DNA of 64,000 nt from Catenulispora sp. EB89 (GTDB lineage Bacteria > Actinomycetota > Actinomycetes > Streptomycetales > Catenulisporaceae), in NCBI RefSeq assembly GCF_041261445.1, contig NZ_JBGCCU010000005.1:434001-498000 (forward strand), given 5' to 3'. Of this stretch, positions 35,371-43,964 are shown piece by piece (position 1 is the stretch's first letter; each line of letters opens with the position of its first letter). Under the pieces are notes generated by a model. The model was given only the letters and a program-made list of their open reading frames with translations, searched no databases and was not told the DNA's origin. Both the position numbers and the translations under genes were made by a program.

Positions 35371-37002
35371 ATGACCGATCGGATGCCCGTCGACCGTCGT
35401 ACCGCTCTGCTCGCCGCCGGCACCGCCGGCGTCGCGCTCGCCGCCACGCCGCTGGTGGCCTCGCCGGCCGCCGCCGCGGAGGCCCCGTCCGCCCCGGCCC
35501 CCGCACCGTCCGCCCCGGCTTCGTCCGCCCCGGCCCAGGCCGCGTCGCCGCTCCTGCTCACGACCCCCGGCGCGCTCGGCGCCCCGCCGGTCGACGGCCT
35601 GCACCTGACCTTCGGCGCGGACCCGGCGCGCGAGATGTACGCGTCCTGGACCACCACCGCCTCGGTGCGCCGGCCGCGCGTGCGCTTCGGCACCGTCGAC
35701 GGCGGCCACGGCGACACCGTCCAGGCCGAGACCCGCACCTACACCGACGGCGCCTCCGGCCGCGAGGTGTACGTCCACCACGCGCACATCAGCGGCCTGC
35801 GTCCAGACTCGACCTACATCTACAGCGCCATGCACGACGGCGTCCTGCCGGACTCGGCCGCCTTCCGCACCGCGCCGTCCGGCCGCAAGCCCTTCACCTT
35901 CACCAGCTTCGGCGACCAGGCCACCCCCGGCACGACCTGGGCCCCGGCCACCGGCGGCGGCTTCACCTCGGTCCCGGCCACCATCGCCACCCCGGCGGCG
36001 TCCGACATCGTGGCCGGCGTCGAGCAGGTCGCGCCGCTGTTCCACCTCCTCAACGGCGACCTGTGCTACGCCAACATCAACCCGGACCGCCTGCGCACCT
36101 GGGACTCGTTCTTCCAGAACAACACCCGCTCGGCCCGCTTCCGCCCCTGGATGCCGGCCGCCGGCAACCACGAGAACGAGAAGGGCAACGGCCCGCTGGG
36201 CTACTCGTCCTTCCAGACCCGCTTCGCCCTCCCGCCCAACGGCGAGGACGCCGAGTTCGCAGGCCTCTGGTACGCCTTCACCGTCGGCGCGGTCCGCTTC
36301 GTGGTCCTCCAGAACGACGACGTGGCGCTCCAGGACGGCGGCGACACCTACGTCAGCGGCTACAGCGCCGGCCGCCAGCGCGCCTGGCTGGAGCGCACCC
36401 TGAAGGCCGCCCGCCGCAGCCAGGGCATCGACTGGATCGTGGTCTGCATGCACCAGGTGATGATCTCCAGCTCCGACGCCAACGGCGCCGACATCGGCAT
36501 CCGCGAACAGTGGGGCCCGCTGTTCGACAAGTACGAGGTCGACCTGGTCGTCTGCGGCCACGAGCACGACTACGAGCGCTCCCACCCCGTCCGCGGCGTG
36601 GTGTCCGGCAGCCAGACCCTGACCCCCAACCCGGTGGCGACCGACACCAGCCACATCGACACGTCGAAGGGCACCGTCCACATGGTCCTCGGCGGCGGCG
36701 GCACCTCCAGCCCCAGCAACCAGAAGTTCTTCGCGGGCAGCAAGGCAAAGGTCCTGATGGGCGTCGGAGCCGTAGGCGCAAGCGGAAAGAAGACGCCGAC
36801 CTACGTCTTCGAGGACGCACCCTGGATCGGCGTCCGCGACGAGCAGCACCCGTACGGCTTCGCCGCCTTCGACGTGGACCCGGGCACCTGCGCCGGCGGC
36901 GAGACACGGATCCACGTGACGTACTACGTGGTGGGGCAGCCGGACGGGAAGATCGCCCCGCTGGAGACGTTCACGTTGAGCCGGAAGCGGAGCGACGGCT
37001 GA
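35371..37002 (+). CDS. Tat-exported purple acid phosphatase family metallophosphoesterase
   Basis: The 543-residue protein starts with a Tat-type signal (VDRRTALLAAGTAGVALAA) and a Pro/Ala linker. A fibronectin-III-like N-terminal domain then precedes the metallophosphoesterase domain. The metal-ligand motifs are in order: SFGDQA, NGDLCYAN, GNHEN, VCMHQ and CGHEHDYERS. This pattern fits secreted purple acid phosphatases that release phosphate from organic esters. ATG 35371 has TAGCGT 7 nt upstream, consistent with leaderless expression. A PHO-box-like repeat suggests induction by phosphate starvation. It converges on the NACHT-LRR gene with only 19 nt between stops. Confidence 0.9.
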   Translation: MTDRMPVDRRTALLAAGTAGVALAATPLVASPAAAAEAPSAPAPAPSAPASSAPAQAASPLLLTTPGALGAPPVDGLHLTFGADPAREMYASWTTTASVRRPRVRFGTVDGGHGDTVQAETRTYTDGASGREVYVHHAHISGLRPDSTYIYSAMHDGVLPDSAAFRTAPSGRKPFTFTSFGDQATPGTTWAPATGGGFTSVPATIATPAASDIVAGVEQVAPLFHLLNGDLCYANINPDRLRTWDSFFQNNTRSARFRPWMPAAGNHENEKGNGPLGYSSFQTRFALPPNGEDAEFAGLWYAFTVGAVRFVVLQNDDVALQDGGDTYVSGYSAGRQRAWLERTLKAARRSQGIDWIVVCMHQVMISSSDANGADIGIREQWGPLFDKYEVDLVVCGHEHDYERSHPVRGVVSGSQTLTPNPVATDTSHIDTSKGTVHMVLGGGGTSSPSNQKFFAGSKAKVLMGVGAVGASGKKTPTYVFEDAPWIGVRDEQHPYGFAAFDVDPGTCAGGETRIHVTYYVVGQPDGKIAPLETFTLSRKRSDG

Positions 37003-37021
37003 GCGATGGCTTGAGGCGGAG

Positions 37022-40000
37022 CTAACGCACGATCAGCTCGATGTCGGGGCGGGCCTGGAAGGGACTCAGGTCCGCCCACGGCATGTGAAGCAGTTCGAGC
37101 TTCCTGAGCTGGGGGAGCGTCGCGAGGACCGACAGGTCCGAGTCCGGCATCGAACGCAGGACGAGGCGGCGGAGCCTCGGCAAGACGGTGAGTTCGGCCA
37201 GCTGGACCCGGGTTTCGCTCAGTTCCAACTGCTCGAGGTTGGGCACGGCGTCGAGCGGCACGTAGGCCATGCGATGCAACCGCAGCCTGCGTAGCTCGGG
37301 CAGGACTTGGAGGGCGTGAAAATCCAAGTCCGGTACGGTCATGAGGTTGAGAAAGGCCAGAGCGGGCCACGCAGCGAAATCCTCGACGCGCACTCCGGCG
37401 ACCCCGTTGAGGCCAAGGCATTCGATGGTGGGAACAGAGGCGAATGCCGACAGGCCGCAGGCCGGTAGCGTCTCCACGTTGAGACCGCGAAGAGTCGGCA
37501 ACGTCGCGAGGGTTTCGGGCGACACCTCCGAGAAGTCTCCGTAGAGGGTGAGCTCGGCATCCTGCGGCAGCCATTCCGGCCGGGGAATCAACCTTGTATC
37601 GAGCAGCAGACTCTTTAGAGCCTTTAGACGACTCAGTCCGGGCCGATCAAAGTGCTTCACGCGGTAGACGAACAGGTCCCTGAGATTCGGCAAACGGGTG
37701 AGAGGTTCGATGTCGATGGAGTAGGTGTCGGCGATCTCGATGCTGGTGAGCGCCGAGAAGGCAGCCAGACCTCGGAGGTCGACGTCCTCCGCCATGCCGA
37801 GAACCAGGCTGGCGATCCGATCGCCGTTCACAAGCTTGGCCAAGGGGGGTTCGATCGCCTTCCAGAGTTCCAGCCGTTGGAGCTGTGGGATCTCTGGGAG
37901 CCGGTCCAGCGTTCGGCCCGACATTCGATGAAGGTCGAGCTGTCGCAGGCGCGACATCAAGGGCAGCTCGGCGAGAACGCGGTGGGATGGGCGGTTCAGA
38001 CTGAGCTTTGAGACCGCCAGCGCGTCGAGGTCGATCACGGTGGCGTTTTCCGAGCCTCGCAGGTTCAGATGGTCCAGATGAGGCATGGCGGTCAGCGGCG
38101 CGGCGTCGACTTCTTGCAGGCCTCGCAACGCCAACGTGGTGACCTCGGAAAGCTGGACGCAGGAGCCTGCGCGCCGGTGCTGGCTGCGAGTCACGAGCGT
38201 GTTCAGTCTGGGGAACGCCCTGTCCGTGTCGTCGTGGAACTCGTCGACCTCGAGCCGGAAGACCTGAGGGAGCGGTTCGCGTGCGGTGAAACGGGAAGCC
38301 CCGAGTGTCACGCTGGTCAAAGTGGCAAGGCCCGCCAACGGAGTCAGGTCGACCGGTTCGGCTGATTCCACCGTCAGGGTGTGAAGGGTGGGTACGGCGC
38401 TGAGCGCCGTCAGGTCCACTTTCGGCATGTCTGTCATGGCCAGAGAGGTCAGTTTCGGCAGTGCCGCCAGCGGTCTCAGATCCGGGTCTGTGGCATGTGC
38501 CAGACGCACCGTTGTGACGTCGCCGAAGCGTTCGATGCCCTGCAGCATCGAGGACTCCGGGTGTCCGAGGTCCAGCATTCGCAGGTTGGGGTAGTCAGGC
38601 AGAGCTTTGATATGGGTTCGGCCGGCTGCGACCGAGACGAGGGCGACGGCGGTCGGTGGACCAGCGACGTGTTCGGCGATTCTGAGCCGCTCCATCCCGG
38701 GGAGCCCGTCCACCAGAGGCAGGAGATCGTCGCTGTTGATCAAGACTGTCACGTCGCTGAAATCCCCGTGGGCCAGCACCTCGTCGCGGAAGGCGCGCGG
38801 GTCCTGCGTCTGATGCCAGGCCGAGATCAGCTCGGGTCCGATCCGGTTGCCGTAGCGCTCGGCGAGGGATCGCAGAATCCGCATCCCCACATCTCCGCCG
38901 CCGCCCATCAGGGAGATCGCCTCCACCGTCGCCACCGCCTCGGCGACTGTGGGCTTACGGGTCCGCCCCACATCGGCGAGCAGGTCGAGAGTGAACTCCC
39001 CGGCGGCTGCCAGCACCTGCGCTTCGCGGCTGCTCCGCGGAGGCAGCAGGGCCCGGGTCTTCGTCTGGACCAGCTTCACCCATTTCGGGTCGACCATGCC
39101 GGCGTCGGCGAGGCATGCCGCTGCCAGCAGGTACAGCTGCCGCGACTGCTTGGCGTCCCGTTTCGCGCGCTCAACGAGGCGTTCCAGCAACTCGTTCTGA
39201 CGGTCGCGGTCGTTCTGGACCTGGCTGACCGCCATCACCGCGACGTCCTGGTACATCGCGTCGTGGGCGTTCTCGATCAGGTGTGGGAGGTAGGCCTTCT
39301 GGAACACGCTCTTGGCCGCCAGGAAGTCCTGGAAGCTCGGGTGCACGAACTCCAGCAATTCCATCGTGGGTTCCTGCAACATGCCGGAGCGCACGACGAG
39401 GTGCCGCAGCAAGCCCTCGGCATCCGGCTTCCATCTTGTCGGTGCGTCTTGTATCTGAAGCCGCGGCAGCACGTCGGCGACCAGTCGCAGGGCATCCAGG
39501 CGTGGAATACTCCGTTGTTTGTTGACCAACATCCACAGCGCGATCTCGGTCAGGAAGGGCTCGATCTGCTCCCTTGTCAGTGTTACGGGGAAGGTCTGGA
39601 TCCGCTGTTGTGTGTCCCGCTTTTCCAGCAGCATCGCGCACGCACGCTCGTACAGGGCAGTGCGGTTCCGCGGCAGAGCCCGGTTGTCCGCGTGATACAA
39701 GGCGCACACCATCGCGCACAGCAGCGGCGTGGTCGTGATGTGTGCCAGGTCGCGACGCCAGCGGACGGTGTGTTTCAGGGAATCCGCGTACTCCCGCAAC
39801 TCCTCCGTGTCGGTGTGGGGCCGTCCGACGGCGGCTTCGTGCCAGCGGTCGATGAACGTCGACACCTGGAGTGCCGACATCGGATTGATGGTCGCCCTGG
39901 TGAAACCGAGCGTCGTGACCAGACGGCGGCGGCCGGGTTCGTTCAGGCCCGCGGGGCGTGTCGTCACCACGAAACAGGCGTGGGGGTACGCGGTCACCAG

Positions 40001-41137
40001 ATCCGCGAGCCATTGAAGGGCCTCGGCGCGAAGCTGTTCGGGGATCTCGTCGATGCCGTCGAGCAGCACCGCGGCCCGGCCGGTGGCGAGAAGGTCCATC
40101 TCCCAGCCGGGCAGCCGGCCGGCGTACGCCGGGGCCAGCCTGGCGACGAAGTCGAGGGGGCGCGGCAGCTCCAGCCGCTGGCCGCCGGCGAACTCGCGCA
40201 GCCGGATCAGGAAGGGAAGCGGGGCGTGGTCGGGCGTCTTCAGCCATGTGAGCGTCAACCACTGCGCCAGCGTCGACTTGCCCGAGCCGGCCGGACCTTC
40301 CAACAGGACCCGGCGCCGCTCGGTGGCCAGGGTGTCCATCCGGTTCCAACTGACGTGCTCCGACGCCTGGTCGGGGTCGCCGGTCCGGTCCGGACCCTCG
40401 GTGGCTTCGACGGGGTCGGTGGCCTGGATGGTCAGATCGACGAAGCCGGTCATCAGGTCGTACGCCTGATCGTCCTCGTGCAGGTCCAACCCGATCAGCC
40501 GGATCTTGTGCGATTTCTCGCGCACCAGCCGGGCGTAGCCGGCCAGCAGCTCGGCCTCCTCTTCGGGCCGGTGCCTGCGTGCACTCTGCTTCAACAGCTC
40601 CAAGCCGGCCGCCGCGCCGAAGGTCTCCCGGGTCGTGAAGAACTCGACGATGTGCTCGCACACCACGCCGACCAGTTCGTCCAGCACCGGGCGCCAGACG
40701 TCGCCGACGGCTGGCGTGGCCGACGGCAGCGCCGCCCGCATCCGGTCGGCCAACACCTCCGGCTCGCCGTGCGCCTCCAGCACGGCGGCCATGTCGACGC
40801 GGGCGTGGGACAGCGTCGACATCAGGATCCCGACGGCGGTCACCAGCGAGTCGATGTCGGCGGCCGGGATTTCCAGCCGCCGCGGCGCGGACTTGCCCGG
40901 ACGCGTGAACTGCTGCCCCGAAACCCGCTCCAGGATCTTGCGAGCGAACCGCTCCGCGTCTTCCGCCCCGATCGTCTGCTTCCGACGCTCCCGGCCCGGA
41001 ATCCGGCTGGTGCGCAGCGGTTTGTCGACCGAGCCGGCGCCGGGGGCGGGGCCGGTCAGTGCCGCCTTGCCGAGCGCGCTCGCGGCCTTGTGCAGGCCGT
41101 TCTTGAGCACGGCGATCTCAGCGCCGGTGAACACCAT
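37022..41137 (-). CDS. NACHT-domain STAND NTPase with C-terminal leucine-rich repeats (bacterial NLR-like)
   Basis: This 1371-residue protein has three parts. The helical N-terminal region (about residues 1-250) begins VFTGAEIAVLKNGLHKAASALG and resembles NACHT N-terminal helical domains. The NACHT NTPase has Walker A GPAGSGKST (281-289) and Walker B AAVLLDGIDE (356-364). Winged-helix and helical regions follow, with FVHPSFQDFLAAKSVF. From about residue 800, roughly 20 or more short leucine-rich repeats run to the C-terminus (LPELRRLRLHRM, VPNLEQLELSET, LPRLRRLVLRSM). Bacterial NACHT proteins include anti-phage sensors. No nuclease, TIR, protease or membrane effector is visible. ATG 41137 is preferred to TTG 41149. 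TAGCCT (41175-41170, minus strand) may be a -10. The repeat part is visibly less GC-rich than the NTPase part. Confidence 0.88.
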   Translation of the reverse strand: MVFTGAEIAVLKNGLHKAASALGKAALTGPAPGAGSVDKPLRTSRIPGRERRKQTIGAEDAERFARKILERVSGQQFTRPGKSAPRRLEIPAADIDSLVTAVGILMSTLSHARVDMAAVLEAHGEPEVLADRMRAALPSATPAVGDVWRPVLDELVGVVCEHIVEFFTTRETFGAAAGLELLKQSARRHRPEEEAELLAGYARLVREKSHKIRLIGLDLHEDDQAYDLMTGFVDLTIQATDPVEATEGPDRTGDPDQASEHVSWNRMDTLATERRRVLLEGPAGSGKSTLAQWLTLTWLKTPDHAPLPFLIRLREFAGGQRLELPRPLDFVARLAPAYAGRLPGWEMDLLATGRAAVLLDGIDEIPEQLRAEALQWLADLVTAYPHACFVVTTRPAGLNEPGRRRLVTTLGFTRATINPMSALQVSTFIDRWHEAAVGRPHTDTEELREYADSLKHTVRWRRDLAHITTTPLLCAMVCALYHADNRALPRNRTALYERACAMLLEKRDTQQRIQTFPVTLTREQIEPFLTEIALWMLVNKQRSIPRLDALRLVADVLPRLQIQDAPTRWKPDAEGLLRHLVVRSGMLQEPTMELLEFVHPSFQDFLAAKSVFQKAYLPHLIENAHDAMYQDVAVMAVSQVQNDRDRQNELLERLVERAKRDAKQSRQLYLLAAACLADAGMVDPKWVKLVQTKTRALLPPRSSREAQVLAAAGEFTLDLLADVGRTRKPTVAEAVATVEAISLMGGGGDVGMRILRSLAERYGNRIGPELISAWHQTQDPRAFRDEVLAHGDFSDVTVLINSDDLLPLVDGLPGMERLRIAEHVAGPPTAVALVSVAAGRTHIKALPDYPNLRMLDLGHPESSMLQGIERFGDVTTVRLAHATDPDLRPLAALPKLTSLAMTDMPKVDLTALSAVPTLHTLTVESAEPVDLTPLAGLATLTSVTLGASRFTAREPLPQVFRLEVDEFHDDTDRAFPRLNTLVTRSQHRRAGSCVQLSEVTTLALRGLQEVDAAPLTAMPHLDHLNLRGSENATVIDLDALAVSKLSLNRPSHRVLAELPLMSRLRQLDLHRMSGRTLDRLPEIPQLQRLELWKAIEPPLAKLVNGDRIASLVLGMAEDVDLRGLAAFSALTSIEIADTYSIDIEPLTRLPNLRDLFVYRVKHFDRPGLSRLKALKSLLLDTRLIPRPEWLPQDAELTLYGDFSEVSPETLATLPTLRGLNVETLPACGLSAFASVPTIECLGLNGVAGVRVEDFAAWPALAFLNLMTVPDLDFHALQVLPELRRLRLHRMAYVPLDAVPNLEQLELSETRVQLAELTVLPRLRRLVLRSMPDSDLSVLATLPQLRKLELLHMPWADLSPFQARPDIELIVR

Positions 41138-41222
41138 GAAGCCCCCCAAGCCGTCGGCCCGAATGTTTCAGGCTACTGACTCGGAGGGCTCGTATGGTGA
41201 CGAAGCGTGATTCCCGCCCCGC

Positions 41223-42365
41223 CTACTTCCCGTTCTCGATCTGCACCCGCTCGATCACCTGCGGCTTCGCCGCCTCCTTGCCGGTCTCCTCGCTGAGGCC
41301 CTTCTTCACCGAGTCCAGGATCGCCAGGCCCTGGCCGACCAGGCCGGCGGCGATCTCGGACAGGCCGTCGGCGCCGTTCAGGACGTTGATGTTGGCGCCG
41401 TTGAGGCCGCCGGCGGCCTTCTCGACGATCAGTGGGAGCTGGTCGATGATCATGCGGTCCAGGGCCACGCGGTCGTAGCTGGCGGCGGCTTCGGCCTGGA
41501 CGCGCATGCGCTCGGCTTCGGCGGCGGCGGTGATGCGGACCCGCTCGGCTTCGGCTTCGGCCGGCTTGACGACTTCGGCGACCAGTTCCTGCTGGCGGAG
41601 TTCGGCGTTGCGCTGGGCCAGTTCGGTCTGGGCCATCAGCACCTCCTGCTGGGCCTTGGCCTGGGACAGGGGGCCGGCCTGGGCCGCTATGGCCTGCGCC
41701 TGGTCGACTTCGGCCTTGTACTGGGCCTGGACGATCGCCGTGTGGCGGGCGTACTCCGCCTTGTTGCGCTCGGCTTCCTGCTGGGCCTCGACCGAGGCCT
41801 GGGTGGCCTGGGCCTGGGCGATCTGGGCCTGGCGCTGGATGGCGGCCTTGTGCGGGGCGGCCATGGCGTCGATGTAGCCGGTCTTCATGTCGTCGATCGA
41901 CATGATCTGCAGGGAGTCCACGGTGAGGCCGATCTTGGCCATCTCGGACTTGGAGGTGTCCAGGACCTCCTCGGCCAGCTTCTGGCGTTCGGTGACGATC
42001 TCCTCGACCGTCATCGAGCCGATGATGGAGCGGAGGTGGCCGGCGAAGATGCGGGCGGTCAGCGTCGACATCTGGTTCTGGTCGGACAGGAAGCGCTGGC
42101 CGGCGTTGACGATGCTCTCGGTGTCGTTGCCGACCTTGAAGGCGATGACCGCGGTCACCGTCAGGGCGATGCCCTGCTTGGTCACGCAGGTCTCGGAGAC
42201 CTCCGCCTCCTGCATGGACAGCGTCAGGAACCGGGTCTTGCGGAACACCGGGAGGATGAACTTGCCGTGGCCGGTGACGACCCGGAACGGGGCGCCGCCC
42301 TGCCCCCGGCGGCCGCCGGAGATGAGCATCGCCTGGTCAGGGGCGGGCACTCTGTAGCCGAACAT
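41223..42365 (-). CDS. Flotillin-like SPFH/Band-7 protein
   Basis: The 380-residue protein has an N-terminal SPFH domain (GYRVPAPDQAMLISGG, then VTKQGIALTVTAVIAFKVG). A long coiled coil rich in Ala, Glu and Gln follows (about residues 185-310, including the EAERNKAEYA and AEAEAERVRITAAAEAER segments). Flotillins organise membrane microdomains. There is no long N-terminal membrane helix, so it is probably attached peripherally. A GAAGAAGG site precedes the ATG. The NfeD-like gene lies 37 nt upstream on the same strand, the usual flotillin-NfeD partnership. Confidence 0.92.
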   Translation of the reverse strand: MFGYRVPAPDQAMLISGGRRGQGGAPFRVVTGHGKFILPVFRKTRFLTLSMQEAEVSETCVTKQGIALTVTAVIAFKVGNDTESIVNAGQRFLSDQNQMSTLTARIFAGHLRSIIGSMTVEEIVTERQKLAEEVLDTSKSEMAKIGLTVDSLQIMSIDDMKTGYIDAMAAPHKAAIQRQAQIAQAQATQASVEAQQEAERNKAEYARHTAIVQAQYKAEVDQAQAIAAQAGPLSQAKAQQEVLMAQTELAQRNAELRQQELVAEVVKPAEAEAERVRITAAAEAERMRVQAEAAASYDRVALDRMIIDQLPLIVEKAAGGLNGANINVLNGADGLSEIAAGLVGQGLAILDSVKKGLSEETGKEAAKPQVIERVQIENGK

Positions 42366-42402
42366 GGTGGTCAGCCTTCTTCCCGTGAGCTGAGATGGAT
42401 GT

Positions 42403-42645
42403 TCACAGCCTGTCCAGTTCGTCCAGCGGGTCCTCGGCGTCCGGGAAGGCGATCACGTCGACGGCGCGCGCCCCGCGGGATTCCACGACCAGGATCCGGG
42501 TGCCTTTCGCCAGCGGCTGCTCCGACCAGGCCAGGAACGCCTCACTGCCGCCTCGCACCTTCACCACCGCCTCGCCGGGCCCCCGTTGGCCGCGCGTTCC
42601 GACGTGCAGCACGCCCACGCATCCGATCACCGCGTCGTCTGGCAC
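42403..42645 (-). CDS. Short NfeD-like OB-fold protein
   Basis: The 80-residue product matches only the soluble C-terminal OB-fold of NfeD proteins (GCVGVLHVGTRGQRGPGEAVV, then KGTRILVVESRGARAVDVI). It has no membrane or protease domain. NfeD proteins pair with flotillins, and here the flotillin gene follows directly. GTG 42645 is preferred over the in-frame GTG at 42654 because TAACGT on the minus strand (42658-42653) would overlap the latter and sits 7 nt from the former. Confidence 0.75.
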   Translation of the reverse strand: MPDDAVIGCVGVLHVGTRGQRGPGEAVVKVRGGSEAFLAWSEQPLAKGTRILVVESRGARAVDVIAFPDAEDPLDELDRL

Positions 42646-42725
42646 TTTCCGCACGTTACACCCGTGCCCGGACCTGGACCACGCAACCCCTTCCCATTGA
42701 AGATCACGTCGCCTACGCTGCGGGC

Positions 42726-43964
42726 ATGCCGCAGGGAGAGCCGGGCGTTTTGACCCGGAACCGGATAGCGACCTTCGTCTTCTTCGGGGTGCAGGGCTTC
42801 GCGTTCTCGCTGCTCACCTCGAAGGTGTCGGTCATCCAGAAGCAGCTGCACGTCTCCGACGGCACGCTGTCCATCCTGCTCGCCCTGGTCCCGATCCTGG
42901 CCGGGGTCGGCTCGGTGCTGGCGGGCCTGGCGATGCGCTGGACCACCTCGGCCGCCGTGCTGCGGATCGCCGAGCCGACCGTGGTCGGCGTACTGGTGAT
43001 AGTCCCGCATACGAGGAACCTCTACCAGGCGATGCCGATCCTGATGCTCTTCGGCCTGGCCGTCGGCGCCGCCGACGCCACGATGAACATGCAGGCCTGC
43101 GGGCTGGAGCGGCGCTACGGCCGGTCGATCATCCTGGCGTTCTTCGGCGTCTGGGCGGCCGGCGCCATCGTCGGCTCCGCCTGGGGCGCCCTGGGCTCGG
43201 CGGCCGGCTGGCACCTGAGCCTGACCTACCTGGTCGCGGCCGTCGTCGGCGTCGCGGCGACCCTCTACGCCGGGCCGATGCTGCTGAAGAACCTGCGCGA
43301 CGAGACCATCGTCAAGGACGCCGACGGCAAGCTGCCGCACATCCCCTGGCGCCCGATGATCCTGCTCTGCGTGGTCATGACCCTGGCCTACATCGGCGAG
43401 TCCAGCGTCACCGCCGCCGGCAGCGACTACCTCACCAAGGGCCTGAAGTCCTCCGACACCTTCGGCGGCCTCGTGGTCGGCGCCTACACCGTGGGCCAGG
43501 TCCTCGGCCGGTTCCGCGGCGACCTGGCGATCCAGCGCTTCGGCAGCGTGAAGGTGGTGCGCGCCGGCGCGGTCGTGTGCGCGGCCGGGTTCGCGATCGT
43601 GGTCGGCGCCTCGGGCCCGTACATGGCGCTCGTCGGCTTCCTCATCGCCGGCTTCGGCCTGTCCCCGCTGGTCCCGGTGGCGTTCACCGCCGCCTACGCC
43701 AACGACCCGACCGGGTCCGGCGTCGCGGTCGCGCGCATCAACGTCTTCAACTACCTGGGCTTCCTGCTCGGCGCGCCGCTGGTGACCGGGCTGTGGGGCG
43801 CGGGCGTCAGCCACCGGGAGGGCATGGCCGTCCCGATGGTGATGATCGCCGTCATCGTCGTGCTCGCCTACGCCTTCGACCCGAGGCGCGCACCGGTCCA
43901 CGGCGGCCCACTCCAGACCCCGGCCGTGGGCGGCGCGGAAACGGTACCTACATTGGGGACGTGA
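42726..43964 (+). CDS. MFS transporter
   Basis: The 412-residue protein has about 12 hydrophobic segments and the layout of the major facilitator superfamily, with a cytoplasmic loop (KNLRDETIVKDADGKLPH) between the two halves. The substrate is unknown. ATG 42726 is supported by TACGCT (42714-42719), 6 nt upstream. The stop overlaps the GTG of the next gene by three bases, so it may be co-expressed with the export operon that follows. It is divergent from the NfeD-flotillin genes. Confidence 0.88.
   Translation: MPQGEPGVLTRNRIATFVFFGVQGFAFSLLTSKVSVIQKQLHVSDGTLSILLALVPILAGVGSVLAGLAMRWTTSAAVLRIAEPTVVGVLVIVPHTRNLYQAMPILMLFGLAVGAADATMNMQACGLERRYGRSIILAFFGVWAAGAIVGSAWGALGSAAGWHLSLTYLVAAVVGVAATLYAGPMLLKNLRDETIVKDADGKLPHIPWRPMILLCVVMTLAYIGESSVTAAGSDYLTKGLKSSDTFGGLVVGAYTVGQVLGRFRGDLAIQRFGSVKVVRAGAVVCAAGFAIVVGASGPYMALVGFLIAGFGLSPLVPVAFTAAYANDPTGSGVAVARINVFNYLGFLLGAPLVTGLWGAGVSHREGMAVPMVMIAVIVVLAYAFDPRRAPVHGGPLQTPAVGGAETVPTLGT

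Noticed and set aside
38381-41179. A 932-codon plus-strand open frame opposite the NACHT-LRR gene
   Set aside because: The minus-strand frame has a full NACHT motif set and regular leucine-rich repeats. The plus frame has no domain and no sensible start.
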